Origin: Tectiglobus sp965223355 | GTDB lineage: Bacteria; Pseudomonadota; Alphaproteobacteria; Rhizobiales; Hyphomicrobiaceae | NCBI GenBank assembly: GCA_965223355.1 | Contig: CBDCWE010000003.1 | Coordinates: forward strand, 1,612,001-1,676,000 | Direction of reading: 5' to 3' | Length of the DNA: 64,000 nt | Program-made: the position numbers and the translations under genes | Notes under the pieces: generated by a model | Database searches by the model: none | Seen by the model: the letters and a program-made list of their open reading frames with translations, nothing else | Told to the model about the DNA's origin: nothing | Part shown: piece after piece, positions 35,446-44,626 of the stretch | Layout: every line of letters begins with the position of its first letter | Numbering within the stretch: position 1 is the first letter of the stretch

Positions 35446-38073
35446 CTAATCATCCTTGTCGGATTGCGCCGCCTCGTCGATTGTCTGCGCGCGATCTTCG
35501 CCGGCGCGCTGCTCCTGCATCTTGGCAATGAACCCGCGCACGGTATCCAGATCGCGCAAATGCACGTCCTGCTGCGGAAACGGAATTTCGATGCCGTGTG
35601 CCTTGAAGCGCCGGTAAATCTCAAACCGCAGCGCCGTCCTGGCCGACAGCACCCGGTTCACATCGCTAATGAAACACCGCAACGAAAAATCAAGCGAACT
35701 GGCACCAAAATCTTCAAACGCAACAGATGGCTCCGGGAACCCCAGAATGCCGTCCGTTTCCTTCGCAATCTGGAGCAGCACGTTGCGAACCAGCTCGGGA
35801 TCGCTGTCGTAGGATACGCCGACCCGCACGACAACCCGCCCCATTGCGCTGCGATGGGTCCAGTTTTGCACCGTGCCGCTGATCAGTTCCGAATTGGGGA
35901 TAATGACGGAGGCCCGGTCGAAGGTCTCGATTTCCGTTGCGCGCACGCTGATCTTGCGCACGTATCCCTGCTGATCACCAATCACCACCCAGTCGCCAAC
36001 TTTGACGGGACGTTCGACCAGCAGGATCAGCCCGGACACGAAATTGTTGACAATCGACTGCAGGCCGAGGCCGACACCGAGCGACAGCGCACCGATCACC
36101 AGCGTGAGTTGCGAGAGGTCGATGCCGGCATAGGAAATGCCGATCAGCGCCGCAATTCCAAGACCGACGTATCCAACACCGGTGTGCAGGGAGTTGGCGA
36201 TGCCGCGGTCGACCTTGGATGTCGTCAGAACCGAGCGATCCAGCCAGCGTTGGAACAGGCGGGTCACGAACAACACCGCAATGAACAGCCCGACGCCGAT
36301 CAAGATCCGGAACGGCGAAATTCTGAACTGACCGATCTCAAAGCCGAAAAACAGTGCTTTGAAACCGTCGATCAGCTGCGACGTCGGGATCCCCCAGGAC
36401 AACAGCAGCAGCACGATCACCGTCAGGCCCAGCAACAGGTTGAGCACAACACCGAGCACCGTCGCGAACTGTTGCCGGCGCCTGGCAGACAACAGCCCGG
36501 TCTGGTCAACAAGGCTCTCGATCGGCTCGGCGAGGCCTTCAGGTTGCGCCGTCAGCGCCCGAATTGCCAAGTGCGCCAGCAACACTGCAACGCCGCCTGC
36601 GCCCATCAACATCACCTGGCCGGCCAGGAACCTGCCGAGCGCCACATACCCCAACAGGGTCGCAACGATGATCATGGCTGCGACCAGGATCAGCGGCACC
36701 CGCAGCCATCTGAAAATCGATTTCACCAGCCGGCCGCTGATCCGGCTGATGTTGTCCGGCAGACCGGTGAACGCGATCACCAGCAGCAGACACGCAAGGG
36801 CAAGGTTTGCGATACTGGTCTCGATCACACGCAGCGCGACCGGCATCTGAAAGATGCGGATCGAGTGATGCAGGAAATAGTCGACCGAATAGACAACGGC
36901 GATAAGATGGGTGGTCCACAACAACCGTCGCGCGGCGCCGTTCGGGATCGCGACAAGGCGCCAGCTTGGGTGGCGCGGCTGCAGCAGCCCCGTCGACAAC
37001 GCCGTGATCAGGGAGAACAGCAAAAACGCGATCAAGCCGCTGTTGACGAATGCCTTGATCGTGCCGGTCCAGATCCCGAGTAGATCGCCGGTTGCAAACA
37101 TCAACAGCGCAACACCGGCGCCGGGCAACGCGATGAACGGGACCAACCAACTGGTGGTTAGAACGCGGCGCAAAAATCCGGGCCTCGGTTTGCTCGGCTC
37201 GACCAGCACGCGGGCCAGAATGCGCTGGCGGACAAGCAACAAGCCGGCATACATCAGTGCCGCCAATGACAACATGATCGGCAGCAGTCCGAAGTGCACC
37301 TTGGCCGCCGCCCACCAGTTCTCGGCCACCGTCACCAATTGTTTCGTGACCCGTGGCATCGACTGGGAAAGCTCCTGCCACAGGACTAAGGACAGCGGGC
37401 TCGCGCTGCGTTTGAGAATGTGCTTGGTGAAGTTCTGCAGATGGTAGTTCTGGATCTGCTCGTGCAGCTGTTCGGCGCGAAACAGCGACAGGTCGGTGCG
37501 CCGTTGTGCAGCAATGACCTGCAAGCGCACGTTTTCCAAGCGCGCCCTCTCTTTGGCAAGTTCGGGTGCCTCGATCGTGTCTGCCTTCGGCTTCGGACCG
37601 AGTTGCGCGATCTGGCTGTCGATCTCGGTGAGCAGCGGCCGCAGGACACGTTTCGTGGCCCTTAAGCGGCTGGCCAGAAGTTCAACCTCCGCGCCCTGCT
37701 CATCCAGGGCTTGATCATTGTTTTGGAGCCGGAAAATCGCTTTGCGCAAACGCTCAACCGCTTCGGCTTGCACTTCGATGCGTTGGGCCAGGCTGTCCGG
37801 AAACAGAGACTGATCGGCCGAGGGTGGCGCGGTGGTGCCAGCCCGATCGCTGGCAGCCGCCGGCCCGCCTTGCTGTGGCCCGCCTTCCTGGGCAAGTGTC
37901 GGTGTCGGCGCCCAGCAACCGGCAGCCGTCAAGATCAACACGGTCGCCAGCAGTACAATACCGGGCCAGTCCCCGAACGTCGGTACGCGCCAAAAACTAG
38001 GGAGCAAATCTCTCACCGTGATAGCATTATTCACCGATTGCCTTGTCGAGGCGTTGGCTTGATCGTGCACCAT
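35446..38073 (-). CDS. large mechanosensitive ion channel (MscS family, DUF3772)
   Basis: This 875-residue inner membrane protein has a signal-like N-terminus (about 38-62), then a periplasmic coiled-coil DUF3772 region (about 95-240). About ten membrane helices span 260-640. The MscS pore/beta domain has GALSLGVGLGLQSIVNNFVS, GLILLVERPVKVGDWVVIGD and VIIPNSELISGTVQNW. It would release solutes on hypo-osmotic shock. The start at 38073 overlaps the end of the FliO-like gene by 47 bp, suggesting coupled expression; a later start is possible. Confidence 0.9.
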   Translation of the reverse strand: MVHDQANASTRQSVNNAITVRDLLPSFWRVPTFGDWPGIVLLATVLILTAAGCWAPTPTLAQEGGPQQGGPAAASDRAGTTAPPSADQSLFPDSLAQRIEVQAEAVERLRKAIFRLQNNDQALDEQGAEVELLASRLRATKRVLRPLLTEIDSQIAQLGPKPKADTIEAPELAKERARLENVRLQVIAAQRRTDLSLFRAEQLHEQIQNYHLQNFTKHILKRSASPLSLVLWQELSQSMPRVTKQLVTVAENWWAAAKVHFGLLPIMLSLAALMYAGLLLVRQRILARVLVEPSKPRPGFLRRVLTTSWLVPFIALPGAGVALLMFATGDLLGIWTGTIKAFVNSGLIAFLLFSLITALSTGLLQPRHPSWRLVAIPNGAARRLLWTTHLIAVVYSVDYFLHHSIRIFQMPVALRVIETSIANLALACLLLVIAFTGLPDNISRISGRLVKSIFRWLRVPLILVAAMIIVATLLGYVALGRFLAGQVMLMGAGGVAVLLAHLAIRALTAQPEGLAEPIESLVDQTGLLSARRRQQFATVLGVVLNLLLGLTVIVLLLLSWGIPTSQLIDGFKALFFGFEIGQFRISPFRILIGVGLFIAVLFVTRLFQRWLDRSVLTTSKVDRGIANSLHTGVGYVGLGIAALIGISYAGIDLSQLTLVIGALSLGVGLGLQSIVNNFVSGLILLVERPVKVGDWVVIGDQQGYVRKISVRATEIETFDRASVIIPNSELISGTVQNWTHRSAMGRVVVRVGVSYDSDPELVRNVLLQIAKETDGILGFPEPSVAFEDFGASSLDFSLRCFISDVNRVLSARTALRFEIYRRFKAHGIEIPFPQQDVHLRDLDTVRGFIAKMQEQRAGEDRAQTIDEAAQSDKDD

Positions 38074-38428
38074 CGCTCGCCGTTTCAGGACGTGCGCCTT
38101 GGCTCAGAGTTGGGCTGGCCCGAACGGCGCGCGGCCGCGGCGGCGGTTGATCGCCAATGCCGGTTTCGATGACGACATCAACCGGCCCGCCGGTCATGAT
38201 CAAGTGCTCGACATCGTCGCGGCGGATCAGCACCAATTTGCGCCGGCCGTCAACCGTCGCCTGATCGACAACGTCGAGCCGCTTTTCCGGTTTGGGCCCA
38301 AAAAAACTTGCGGTCAATGCGCCCGTCGGCGAGCCCGTGGTCAAGTATCCGCGCAGCAACAAACCGCCCACCACCAGGAGGCCGGCAATGAACACGAAGA
38401 ACAGCAGCCAGGAAAAGAAATCCCACAT
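38027..38428 (-). CDS. FliO-like single-pass membrane protein
   Basis: This 133-residue protein has one N-terminal helix (WLLFFVFIAGLLVVGGLLL). A short cytoplasmic domain follows with RRKLVLIRRDDVEHLIMTGG and PVDVVIETGI, the signature of the alphaproteobacterial FliO/MopB-like family, then a disordered tail. No other flagellar gene is in the window, so a flagellar role is not supported by context. It lies divergent from cckA. Confidence 0.75.
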   Translation of the reverse strand: MWDFFSWLLFFVFIAGLLVVGGLLLRGYLTTGSPTGALTASFFGPKPEKRLDVVDQATVDGRRKLVLIRRDDVEHLIMTGGPVDVVIETGIGDQPPPRPRAVRASPTLSQGARPETASDGARSSQRLDKAIGE

Positions 38429-38767
38429 GACCTCAATCAGACACGATCAACCGCGCCCCTCCGTCTAACATTTGAGCAATTGTGCCGAACCGCAACCGTC
38501 TGATATATCGCCCGGCCGAAGCCTTGTTTCGAGCTCATTAGATGCCCGAGACGCCCGAATCATTAATCTCCGTCGCATGTCAGAGCGCCTATAGCGTGAA
38601 TTTCATTCCATTTTAACCCTGATGGCCGATCAGTTGTCGAAACGGTGACAGTTTATCGACAGCTGTTCGGCTTTGGCACAATGCGCGCCTGCAAAACGCG
38701 GGGCAAACGGCGTTGGACCGCGAACTTTTACGGCTGCCGAGCACAATGTGAGATCCGAGGGTAGATT
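38429..38767. other. divergent intergenic region upstream of cckA
   Basis: About 340 bp lie between the FliO-like gene (minus) and cckA (plus), with no supported gene. It should hold promoters for both. I looked for a full TTAA-N7-TTAA CtrA site and did not find one. Confidence 0.5.
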
Positions 38768-41392
38768 ATGCCGCGTACGCGTTCGTTGATGGGGATTTTA
38801 GGGGCAGGTCGCACGGCGGAGAATCGGGTATTGAAGAGCCCGATGCTTCATGGCCGCGCAGATAACACAAGCCAGGATATGTCGGATCCGCTCGCCTCCA
38901 TTTCGGCCAGCGTTACGGCTATGACGATACTCGTTGTCTTTCTCGTCGCGTCCGCAGGAACGTTGGCCGTCCTCTCAGCACAATCGGCCGAACCGCTGGT
39001 TCTGACCATTCTGGCGGTGCTGGCCATGCTGGGCGCGTTCTTCGTCTTCGGTGTTTCTGCCGGCCACATTCGTATTGCCGAACGCAGCCCCGCAGTCGAT
39101 CTGTTGGAGGCCATTGCCAACCAGCAGGATAACGGTCAGCTGCTGACGACGCTTGACGGCCTCATTCTGCACGCCAACACTGCGGCAGGGCGCATGCTCG
39201 GGCGCAATGAACTCGGGGACCTCAACAGCCTGGAGCAGGCATTATCGCAAAATCATCTCGCCGCCGAGGCCCTGTTTCGTCTCACCCGCGCCAACCAGCA
39301 GCAACGCCGAATGTCTGAAACCTGTGACATCGAAACAGGTTTTGGTTGCAACTCGGATCTGCGCCGCTATCGCATTAGCGTTAAGCCCTTCGGCAGCGTC
39401 GATTTGCCCGAATATGCCGGCCGGGCGGCGCTATGGACGATTGCCGACATAACCGATGAGCATCGCCAAACCTTGGAGCGCGAGGAAGCGCTGCGCTCCG
39501 AGCTCGACCATTACGCCAATCTGCCCGCTGGTCTGTTGCACTTCGAGGAAGACGGCCAGATCGAGTTCATCAATCGTCGGTTGTGCGAAGGTCTCGGTTT
39601 CGACACCAACGAGGCGGGCCCGCCCCACCACCTCGCGGCCATTGTCGCGCGCAATGACCTCGAAGTGCTGCTCAACAAGGCGCGCGGGCAAAGCGATCGC
39701 ACCGACGCTCGATTTGATATCGACTTTGTCGACGCGCACGGCGAACGCTGGCCGGCGGCCTGCATTGTCGATCCGCGCGCATCCAAGTTCGATGCCCGTC
39801 GGGTGTGCCCGATCATTGTTCATCCGCGCTTTGCGGTCGACTTCGAACAGCCTGGAGATCAATCGTCGGAGCGCCGGTTTGCCGGTCTGTTTCGGACCGC
39901 GCCGTTTGGTATTGCCGTGGTTGAACCAAACGGCATTATTGCCGAGCATAACCCAGCGTTCGCGCGCCTCGCCAGGGGCTCATCAACGTTGCCCGACCAA
40001 TGCGATGCGCTGGCAGCTTTCGCCCTGTCGCAGAGCCAGTCGTCGCTGGGCGAGATCGATCAAGCCCTGGAGGCGGCGCGGCGCGGCAAGGCCGATATTC
40101 AACCGGTTGAAATCGCGACCGGCAGCGACGGCGAGTTCGCGCGACGGGTTTATGTGCAATCCCTGCGCGATCAGCGCTCGGAGCGTGGCGGTGCGATCAT
40201 GTACATTACCGACGCCACCGAAGAACGCGCGCTTGGCCAGAAGTTTGCCCAAAGCCAAAAGATGGAGGCGGTCGGCAAGCTGGCCGGCGGAATTGCCCAC
40301 GATTTCAACAATGTGCTGACCGCCATTATCGGCTTTTCCGATTTGTTGCTGGCCAACCATCGCCCCTCCGACCACGCCTACAAGAACATCCAGAACATCC
40401 GCTCAAGCGCCAGCCACGCCGCCAGCCTGGTCAAGCAACTGCTGGCATTTTCCCGCCGTCAGACGCTGGAACCGAAGGTTCTCCAGCCGAATGAGCTGAT
40501 CACCGATCTGTCGGTGATTTTGAACCGGCTGCTGGGCGAGCACATCGAACTCAAGATATCATCCGCCCGCGAGCTTTGGTCTGTGAAGGCCGATCACAAC
40601 CAGCTCAACCAGGTGATCATCAATCTCGCCGTCAACGCCCGCGATGCGATGCCGGACGGCGGTCGCCTGACGATTCGCACTCGCAATATCAGCGAACGCG
40701 ACAGCCAGCGCCTGTTCGAGCAAGGCTTCGCCATCGGCCAATACGTCATGATCGAGGTCGAAGACACCGGCACCGGCATGCAACCCGAAGTCGTCGCCAA
40801 AATCTTCGAGCCGTTTTTTACAACCAAGGCCGTCGGCAAGGGCACCGGCCTCGGGTTGTCGACGGTCTACGGTATCATTAAACAGACCGGTGGTTATGTC
40901 TTCGCAGACAGCACGCCGGGCATGGGTAGCACTTTTCGCGTGTTCCTGCCGCGTCATGTCCGGGAAGACCATGACGTCGCCGATGCCCCGAAGCCGCAGA
41001 AAAGAGAGCGTGCTGTCGATTTGACGGGACATGGCCGCGTGCTCGTGGTCGAGGACGAAGACGCCGTGCGCATCTTTGCCACCGAAGCCTTGCGCCGTCA
41101 GGGCTACGACGTCCTTCAGGCCAGTGACGGCCTCGAAGCACTCGACGTCATGGACGACTACAATCACGAAATTGATCTGGTGGTCAGCGACGTCAAAATG
41201 CCGGAAATGGACGGCCCGGCGCTGTTTAAGGCGGTGCGCAAAACCAATCCGGCCATCAAGTTCGTGTTCGTGTCCGGCTATACCGATGATGCGTTCACCA
41301 AAACCCTTGACGCCGACGCCGAATACAAGTTCCTTCCCAAACCCTACACACTTGCTCAGATCGCTGAGGTTGTGAAGGAGCAGTTGGGCTGA
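38768..41392 (+). CDS. cckA: hybrid sensor histidine kinase CckA
   Basis: This 874-residue membrane kinase controls the CtrA phosphorelay through ChpT. Two N-terminal helices lie at about 50-105 (VTAMTILVVFLVASAGTLAV, then LVLTILAVLAMLGAFFVFGV). PAS-type domains occupy about 115-490. The HisKA phosphoacceptor is in KLAGGIAHDFNNVLTAIIGF (about 505-525). The HATPase has N-box NLAVNARDAMPDGG and GTGLGLSTVYGI. The receiver domain (about 755-874) has Asp in LVVSDVKMPEMDG near 806. Placement next to recA is common in this class. Confidence 0.95.
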   Translation: MPRTRSLMGILGAGRTAENRVLKSPMLHGRADNTSQDMSDPLASISASVTAMTILVVFLVASAGTLAVLSAQSAEPLVLTILAVLAMLGAFFVFGVSAGHIRIAERSPAVDLLEAIANQQDNGQLLTTLDGLILHANTAAGRMLGRNELGDLNSLEQALSQNHLAAEALFRLTRANQQQRRMSETCDIETGFGCNSDLRRYRISVKPFGSVDLPEYAGRAALWTIADITDEHRQTLEREEALRSELDHYANLPAGLLHFEEDGQIEFINRRLCEGLGFDTNEAGPPHHLAAIVARNDLEVLLNKARGQSDRTDARFDIDFVDAHGERWPAACIVDPRASKFDARRVCPIIVHPRFAVDFEQPGDQSSERRFAGLFRTAPFGIAVVEPNGIIAEHNPAFARLARGSSTLPDQCDALAAFALSQSQSSLGEIDQALEAARRGKADIQPVEIATGSDGEFARRVYVQSLRDQRSERGGAIMYITDATEERALGQKFAQSQKMEAVGKLAGGIAHDFNNVLTAIIGFSDLLLANHRPSDHAYKNIQNIRSSASHAASLVKQLLAFSRRQTLEPKVLQPNELITDLSVILNRLLGEHIELKISSARELWSVKADHNQLNQVIINLAVNARDAMPDGGRLTIRTRNISERDSQRLFEQGFAIGQYVMIEVEDTGTGMQPEVVAKIFEPFFTTKAVGKGTGLGLSTVYGIIKQTGGYVFADSTPGMGSTFRVFLPRHVREDHDVADAPKPQKRERAVDLTGHGRVLVVEDEDAVRIFATEALRRQGYDVLQASDGLEALDVMDDYNHEIDLVVSDVKMPEMDGPALFKAVRKTNPAIKFVFVSGYTDDAFTKTLDADAEYKFLPKPYTLAQIAEVVKEQLG

Positions 41393-41445
41393 TATAGCCT
41401 GCAACTACAACTCATTGCATTCGACAGAAGAATCACCGACGTTAG

Positions 41446-41579
41446 AGCAACCTGCCTTTATTCGGAATCGGAACGATCCCGAATAAAGGCAGAAAGTTGC
41501 TCGCCTCTTAAGTGGCGATCATCTTTGTGCTTTAAGTTGGAACCGCTATTGCGGTTCCAACTTAAAGCACAAAGATGAT
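41446..41579 (+). repeat. double-hairpin CTAG repeat, copy 4 (full length)
   Basis: This 134-bp copy lies between TTAG 41442-41445 and CTAG 41580-41583. Hairpin B starts AGCAACCTGCC and hairpin A ends CAAAGATGAT; both are as in the other full copies. It lies between cckA and the recA promoter region, where it could act as a transcription barrier. Confidence 0.9.
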
Positions 41580-41679
41580 CTAGGCTGCCGCCGACCAACC
41601 GGGTTGTGACCTGGAACAAGGTAGGAACAGATCCTGAAAGTGCTGTCAGCCCAAAGCTATAACGACTCTGGACAAATAA

Positions 41680-41694
41680 GAACATAACGTGTAC
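41680..41694 (+). promoter_or_regulatory. possible LexA (SOS) box of recA
   Basis: GAAC-ATAACGT-GTAC fits the alphaproteobacterial LexA operator GAAC-N7-GAAC with one mismatch. It lies 47 bp before the recA start, a position where such a box is expected. The spacing and location support it; the mismatch lowers confidence. Confidence 0.45.
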
Positions 41695-41740
41695 ATTTAC
41701 CTTATCAACCAGCTGCCATCGACTTGATGAGGTTTTGAAC

Positions 41741-42892
41741 ATGAAAGCGCCCCACCTCCGCATCGTGGACGAGGACAATATGGACAGACAAAAAGCGCTT
41801 GAGGCTGCCCTCGCCCAGATCGAAAAGAACTTCGGCAAAGGGTCCGTCATGCGCCTTGGCGCCAACGATCTCAATGTCGACGTCGATGCCATTCCGACCG
41901 GCTCGCTGGGCCTTGACATTGCACTCGGCATTGGTGGCCTGCCCCGGGGGCGCATCATTGAAATTTACGGACCGGAATCGTCGGGTAAGACGACCCTGGC
42001 GTTGCATGTCGTGGCCGAAGCGCAGAAGACCGGCGGCGTTTGCGCCTTTGTCGATGCCGAACACGCGCTGGATCCGGTCTACGCGCGCAAACTCGGCGTC
42101 CAGGTCGACGACCTTTTGGTGTCGCAACCGGATACCGGCGAACAAGCTCTGGAGATCACCGATACATTGGTGCGCTCGGGTGCCGTCGACGTGTTGGTTG
42201 TCGATTCGGTTGCCGCGCTGACGCCTCGTGCCGAACTCGAAGGCGACATGGGCGACAGTCTGCCGGGCATGCAGGCCCGCCTGATGAGTCAGGCGTTGCG
42301 CAAACTGACGGCTTCGATCTCGAAGTCGCGCTGCATGGTGATTTTTATCAACCAAATCCGCATGAAGATTGGCGTGATGTTTGGCAACCCCGAGACCACG
42401 ACCGGCGGCAACGCGCTGAAGTTTTATTCGTCGGTGCGCCTGGACATCCGCAGAATCGGCCAGATCAAGGACCGCGACGAAGTCGTCGGCAACCAGACCC
42501 GCGTCAAGGTTGTCAAGAACAAGGTGGCGCCTCCGTTCAAGCAGGTCGAATTCGACATTATGTACGGTGAGGGTGTGTCGAAAACCGGTGAGCTGATCGA
42601 TCTAGGCGTCAAGGCCGGGATCGTCGACAAGGCCGGTGCCTGGTTCTCCTACAACGGTCAACGCATTGGCCAGGGCCGAGAAAATGCCAAGACTTTCCTG
42701 CGGGAACACCCGCAGATTGCCGCGGAGATCGAGCGTGCCACGCGCCAAAGCGCAGGTCTGATCGTCGATCAAATGCTGCGCGAGCCCGGCGATGACGATG
42801 ATCCGGCCGCGTCGGCGCCGGACGGGGCCCAGCAGCCGGCAGCCGAAGTCGCAGAACTGCCGGAGCGCAAATCCAAACGCGACGCGGGCTAG
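41741..42892 (+). CDS. recA: recombinase RecA
   Basis: This 383-residue protein catalyses strand exchange and LexA cleavage. I use ATG 41741 (MKAPHLRIVDED) rather than the TTG six bases upstream. Walker A is GPESSGKT at 77-84 and Walker B VLVVDSVAAL at 151-160. The L2 loop includes GNPETTTGGNALKFYSSVR. It ends ...DAG followed by TAG, whose bases are part of the CTAG where IS481 copy 2 inserted; the protein is intact. The usual downstream neighbour alaS is not here. Confidence 0.98.
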   Translation: MKAPHLRIVDEDNMDRQKALEAALAQIEKNFGKGSVMRLGANDLNVDVDAIPTGSLGLDIALGIGGLPRGRIIEIYGPESSGKTTLALHVVAEAQKTGGVCAFVDAEHALDPVYARKLGVQVDDLLVSQPDTGEQALEITDTLVRSGAVDVLVVDSVAALTPRAELEGDMGDSLPGMQARLMSQALRKLTASISKSRCMVIFINQIRMKIGVMFGNPETTTGGNALKFYSSVRLDIRRIGQIKDRDEVVGNQTRVKVVKNKVAPPFKQVEFDIMYGEGVSKTGELIDLGVKAGIVDKAGAWFSYNGQRIGQGRENAKTFLREHPQIAAEIERATRQSAGLIVDQMLREPGDDDDPAASAPDGAQQPAAEVAELPERKSKRDAG

Positions 42893-43845
42893 CTGTGAAG
42901 CTTCAATAGGTTGTTCTCGGTTAGGCCGAGGCGGCTGATGGGTGGTTTTTTGTTGAGACTAGCATGCGGGCGATGCCAATTGTAGCGGTGTAGCCATTGA
43001 GGCAGGTCGGCTTGGCGCTGTTCGGATGAGTGGTACTCGGTGGCGTCGGCCCATTCGCGGATGGTCGTCTGGATGAAGCGCTCAGCCTTGCCGTTCGTTT
43101 GCGGCGTGTAAGGTTTTGTGCGGATGTGCTTGATGTTGAGTTTGGCGCATGCGCGGCGAAAGGCCTTCGAACGATAGCAGGAACCATTGTCCGTCATCAC
43201 GCGGGTGACGGTGACACCAAGTTGTTTGTAGTAAGCCACCGTGGCCTCGAGATGTGCGAGCGCACTTTCCTTTTTCTCGTTTGGAAAGATGTCGCAATAG
43301 GCGACGCGGGAATGGTCATCGATAGCAACGTGAACATATTCCCAGCCGACGCCACGTGTCGCGGACTGGCCGTGACGGTTGCCGGTCACACGGTGTCCAG
43401 GCCGGGAAAAACGCCCGAGTTTCTTGATGTCGATGTGGATGATCTCGCCTGGTGTCTCCCGTTCGTATCGCGGGCGCGGCTCTTTCGGTTCAAGGCAGGC
43501 CAAGTGCGATAGACCGCGGCTGTTGAGGATGCGCGAGACGGTTGTGCGCGAGAGGCCGGTCTGGGCTGCAATCTGGTCCTGGGTGTATCGCTGACGTCGC
43601 AACCTTTCGACTTCATCACAAGTGGCAAGCGGCGTTTGGCTTGGCAATGAGCGGGGCCTGGATGAGCGATCACGCAAGCCCTCGACGCCGTGCTCGCGGA
43701 ACCGTCCAACCCATTTGCCGACAGTTTTGGCGGTTGTGCGGAAGGCCCGAGCAACAGCGGCCTTTGATTTGCCGTCATCCACAACGGCGCGGACCATGCG
43801 CTCTCGACCTGCCGGTGTAAGGGGTGCATTCTTGTGGGTGTTCAT
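42889..43845 (-). CDS. IS481-family transposase (copy 2)
   Basis: This 318-residue product starts at ATG 43845 behind GGAGGAGCG and is almost identical to copy 1. Visible amino-acid differences are Asp for Tyr in EWADATEY, Asn for Asp in VTGNRHGQS and Lys for Arg in NNLLKLHS. The DDE residues are intact. As in copy 1, the stop codon TAG is supplied by the flanking target CTAG, here shared in sequence with the recA terminus on the opposite strand. Confidence 0.93.
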   Translation of the reverse strand: MNTHKNAPLTPAGRERMVRAVVDDGKSKAAVARAFRTTAKTVGKWVGRFREHGVEGLRDRSSRPRSLPSQTPLATCDEVERLRRQRYTQDQIAAQTGLSRTTVSRILNSRGLSHLACLEPKEPRPRYERETPGEIIHIDIKKLGRFSRPGHRVTGNRHGQSATRGVGWEYVHVAIDDHSRVAYCDIFPNEKKESALAHLEATVAYYKQLGVTVTRVMTDNGSCYRSKAFRRACAKLNIKHIRTKPYTPQTNGKAERFIQTTIREWADATEYHSSEQRQADLPQWLHRYNWHRPHASLNKKPPISRLGLTENNLLKLHS

Positions 43846-43951
43846 TCGCTCCTCCGGTGAATCACTGACGAGCACAACATCAGCTTCCCCGACTCGGACC
43901 GAATGGACAATCTCCAACGGAGAATGCGAACAACCTTCTGGAAATACACAT
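42893..43951 (-). mobile_element. IS481-family insertion sequence, copy 2
   Basis: This element has the same 1059 bp length and orientation as copy 1, with perfect CTAG duplications at 42889-42892 and 43952-43955. The left CTAG holds the recA stop and the right one holds, on the other strand, the cupin stop. Removing the element and one CTAG leaves the two genes convergent with their stop codons overlapping on one CTAG. Confidence 0.95.
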
Positions 43952-44359
43952 CTAGCGCTGGCCCTCTTCCGTGAAGAATTTTTGGCCCTCGGCGAACCTA
44001 TTTGGTTTCAGGAACATGCCGAGAATGATAGCACCATTCGGAGCGACTGCTTCGTGCATATTGCCGGCTGGTCGCCAGCAGAACTGGCCGGGACCGCAAA
44101 CGCCTTCGTGGTCTTTAAGTGTACCTTCCAGAACGTACGTCTGTTCAATGGCGGTATGCTCATGCATGGGAACAATTGCACCGGGCTCAAGTTTGAACAG
44201 CGCGGTCGTCATTCCTTCATCATCGGAATAGAGCACCTTTATTTGTATACCGGGAAACTTCGTTGGCTCCCATGGCATGTTCGGGACATCGAGATAGCGG
44301 GTCGCAAGAGCAGGGTCTTCGTTCGGCTTGATATCCGCGTGCACCACATTTGCGCTCAT
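43952..44359 (-). CDS. cupin domain protein
   Basis: This 135-residue single-domain cupin has metal-ligand motif 1 GAIVPMHEHTAIEQTYVLEG and motif 2 around CGPGQFCWRPAGNMHEAVAP. It resembles the ChrR-cupin-like and quercetinase-like small cupins; substrate unknown. It is convergent with recA, and its stop codon lies in the CTAG next to IS481. The gene is complete. Confidence 0.85.
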   Translation of the reverse strand: MSANVVHADIKPNEDPALATRYLDVPNMPWEPTKFPGIQIKVLYSDDEGMTTALFKLEPGAIVPMHEHTAIEQTYVLEGTLKDHEGVCGPGQFCWRPAGNMHEAVAPNGAIILGMFLKPNRFAEGQKFFTEEGQR

Positions 44360-44626
44360 CGCTATGCCTCCTCCAATTCCTCACCAACCCAAAATTACTG
44401 AATCTCTACTGGTTGAAAGCCTATAACATGCGCGGCACTCGGTCAGCGCCGACGCAGAGCGATATCGCATCTACGATGTATTGGAGACACGCACCACGGC
44501 AGACCAATTGATGGTAGTTTCAGAGGTACGAGCGTTGCCCAGATGATCTCAATTCAGTCAAGCGTGCTTTGACTGGCATGTTTGAGAGCTCAAGAAAACC
44601 CAGCCAAGTCATTCAAAGGTGGCATC
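44360..44626. promoter_or_regulatory. divergent intergenic region
   Basis: About 270 bp separate the cupin (minus) from the iron alcohol dehydrogenase (plus). No gene is supported. It marks the change from core genes to the catabolic region. AAAGGTGGC before 44627 is the ribosome binding site of the dehydrogenase. Confidence 0.4.

Noticed and set aside
35416..37083. A 555-residue plus-strand open frame rich in Gln, Arg and His
   Set aside because: It lies fully opposite the mechanosensitive channel gene, whose motifs are clear. Its own composition is low-complexity and shows no domain.
41446..41579. Simple transcription terminator of cckA
   Set aside because: The hairpins could stop transcription, but the same 131-134 bp unit recurs elsewhere with CTAG flanks, including inside a gene, so it is a mobile repeat first.
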